Below, piece after piece: positions 43,221 through 43,854 of a stretch of 43,854 nt of DNA (positions within the stretch are counted from its first letter, which is position 1; the number at the start of each line of letters is the position of its first letter). A program made the position numbers and the translations under genes. The notes beneath the pieces are model-generated. The model made no database searches, was not told the origin of the DNA, and saw only the letters and a list, made by a program, of their open reading frames with translations. The DNA is from an uncultured Caryophanales bacterium (GTDB lineage: Bacteria > Bacillota_I > Bacilli_A > Acholeplasmatales > Anaeroplasmataceae), in the NCBI GenBank assembly GCA_937885165.1, contig CAKZZJ010000182.1, positions 1-43,854 of the forward strand, in the 5' to 3' direction.

Positions 43221-43806
43221 TCTATATTTAAAGTTCCCTTAATTCTTTTTCCATATCTCATATTTCTCCTACAATTATATAAAATTTATTCATAAGAAAT
43301 GTATAATTTATTGAATCGATAAAGCTTCACAATTAGTAAGAATTCTTTTCTTTATTAAAATTCGATTAAATATTTCCAAATAAAGATAAAAAATATTATT
43401 AGAAAGACAAATCTTTTTCTTCTATTATTAATTAATTTTCTAATATTTAATCAAATTTTTTTTGTTTAAAATATTGATGATTTTATAATCTTTCAATTTA
43501 ATTTGTTTATCTAAATTCTTATTTATAAAAATAAAATAACAATTATAAATATTTATTTTTTTAATTATAGTTTAATTTGCTTTTTATTAAATAAATGTAT
43601 AAATAATTATAATTATTAATTATTAATGAATTTAAAATGTAGATTATATTTATTAATTTCTATTTTCTTTCTTCAATAGAATATTATCTTCATTTACTCA
43701 ATATCATAAAATATCATCATAAAATATTTCAACTATTAAACCCTTAATTGTCGAAATCACGCATTAATTAATTTCTGAATAAATAAAAAAAATAATTAAT
43801 AAAATA
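43221..43806. other. Extremely A+T-rich gene-free tail
   Basis: This stretch of about 590 bases has no open frame of note, no clear promoter or hairpin with T-tract, and is more A+T-rich than the intergenic regions elsewhere in the window, with many short runs of A and T. It may be a decayed region, or low-quality assembly near the contig end. Confidence 0.6.
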
Positions 43807-43854
43807 GTCGGCGGCGCGACCTATCAGGTACCTATGGAAATCCGTCCTGAGCGC
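43807..43854 (+). CDS. rpsG: Fragment of ribosomal protein S7 from a G+C-richer genome (chimeric contig end)
   Basis: The last 48 bases translate as VGGATYQVPMEIRPER, a conserved segment of ribosomal protein S7. They are 30/48 G+C, against A+T-dominated sequence up to the base before. S7 normally has KSRR before VGGATYQVP, but here the preceding codons are non-coding A+T. The fragment therefore does not belong to a gene in this genome and marks an assembly junction near 43806. Confidence 0.85.

Noticed and set aside
1..43854. Mycoplasma-type genetic code (TGA = Trp)
   Set aside because: TGA is the stop at the purL/folD and folD/purB overlaps and elsewhere, and tryptophan is coded by TGG.
1..43854. 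CRISPR array, tRNA or rRNA genes, prophage
   Set aside because: I saw no regularly spaced repeats with unique spacers, no tRNA cloverleaf and no phage structural genes in either strand.

Overview
The window looks like one complete contig from a strongly A+T-rich member of the Bacillota, probably a Bacilli/Erysipelotrichia-like or RF39-like gut lineage. This rests on single-chain PurL, a T-box, a lysine riboswitch, cre-like sites with a CcpA-type regulator, FakA/FakB and lipoproteins. TGA is used as a stop (for example at the purL/folD and folD/purB overlaps), so this is the standard code and not the Mycoplasma code. The taxon is inferred from content only. Both contig ends look like assembly limits: the left end lies inside a repeat, and the last 48 bases are a G+C-rich piece of a foreign rpsG.

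1-4.9 kb is a decaying accessory region. It holds an AlbA/schlafen-type regulator, a broken ASCH-domain gene, a class I methyltransferase, a DUF1703-type AAA/PD-(D/E)XK nuclease gene killed by a frameshift and a stop, gene remnants, and two divergent copies of a 54-bp promoter-bearing repeat.

4.9-11 kb: a cre site and a lysine riboswitch with terminator control a three-gene ABC transporter, predicted to import lysine. A membrane protein of unknown role and a CotH-kinase-like lipoprotein follow.

10.9-19.6 kb, minus strand: tyrS under a short T-box leader, two small unknown genes and cvfB; a LacI/CcpA-like regulator with operator-like palindromes; mnmE; a large cell-surface Ig-like protein behind a leader hairpin; and a lipoprotein.

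19.6-30.5 kb, minus strand: the purL-folD-purB operon, coupled by 4-base overlaps, and a complete rnfCDGEAB operon. The Rnf operon has an extra 77-residue four-cysteine membrane protein between rnfA and rnfB, an RnfB that lacks its ferredoxin domains, and a possibly structured leader RNA.

30.8-33.2 kb: a HIT hydrolase, a stand-alone DUF3320-like protein, a flavodoxin and a membrane protein. 33.3-40.3 kb: a DegV/FakB-like gene facing a plus-strand operon of a GPH/MFS transporter, FakA, an acyl-activating enzyme with its own carrier domain, and a tandem double PlsC acyltransferase. Together these resemble a rearranged Aas/LplT plus Fak system for feeding fatty acids or lysolipids into membrane phospholipid; I consider this the most interesting system here. 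40.3-43.2 kb: a membrane protein on a probably leaderless transcript, a GT2-GtrA fusion and a CobW-like GTPase. The rest is a very A+T-rich gene-free tail that ends in the rpsG fragment.
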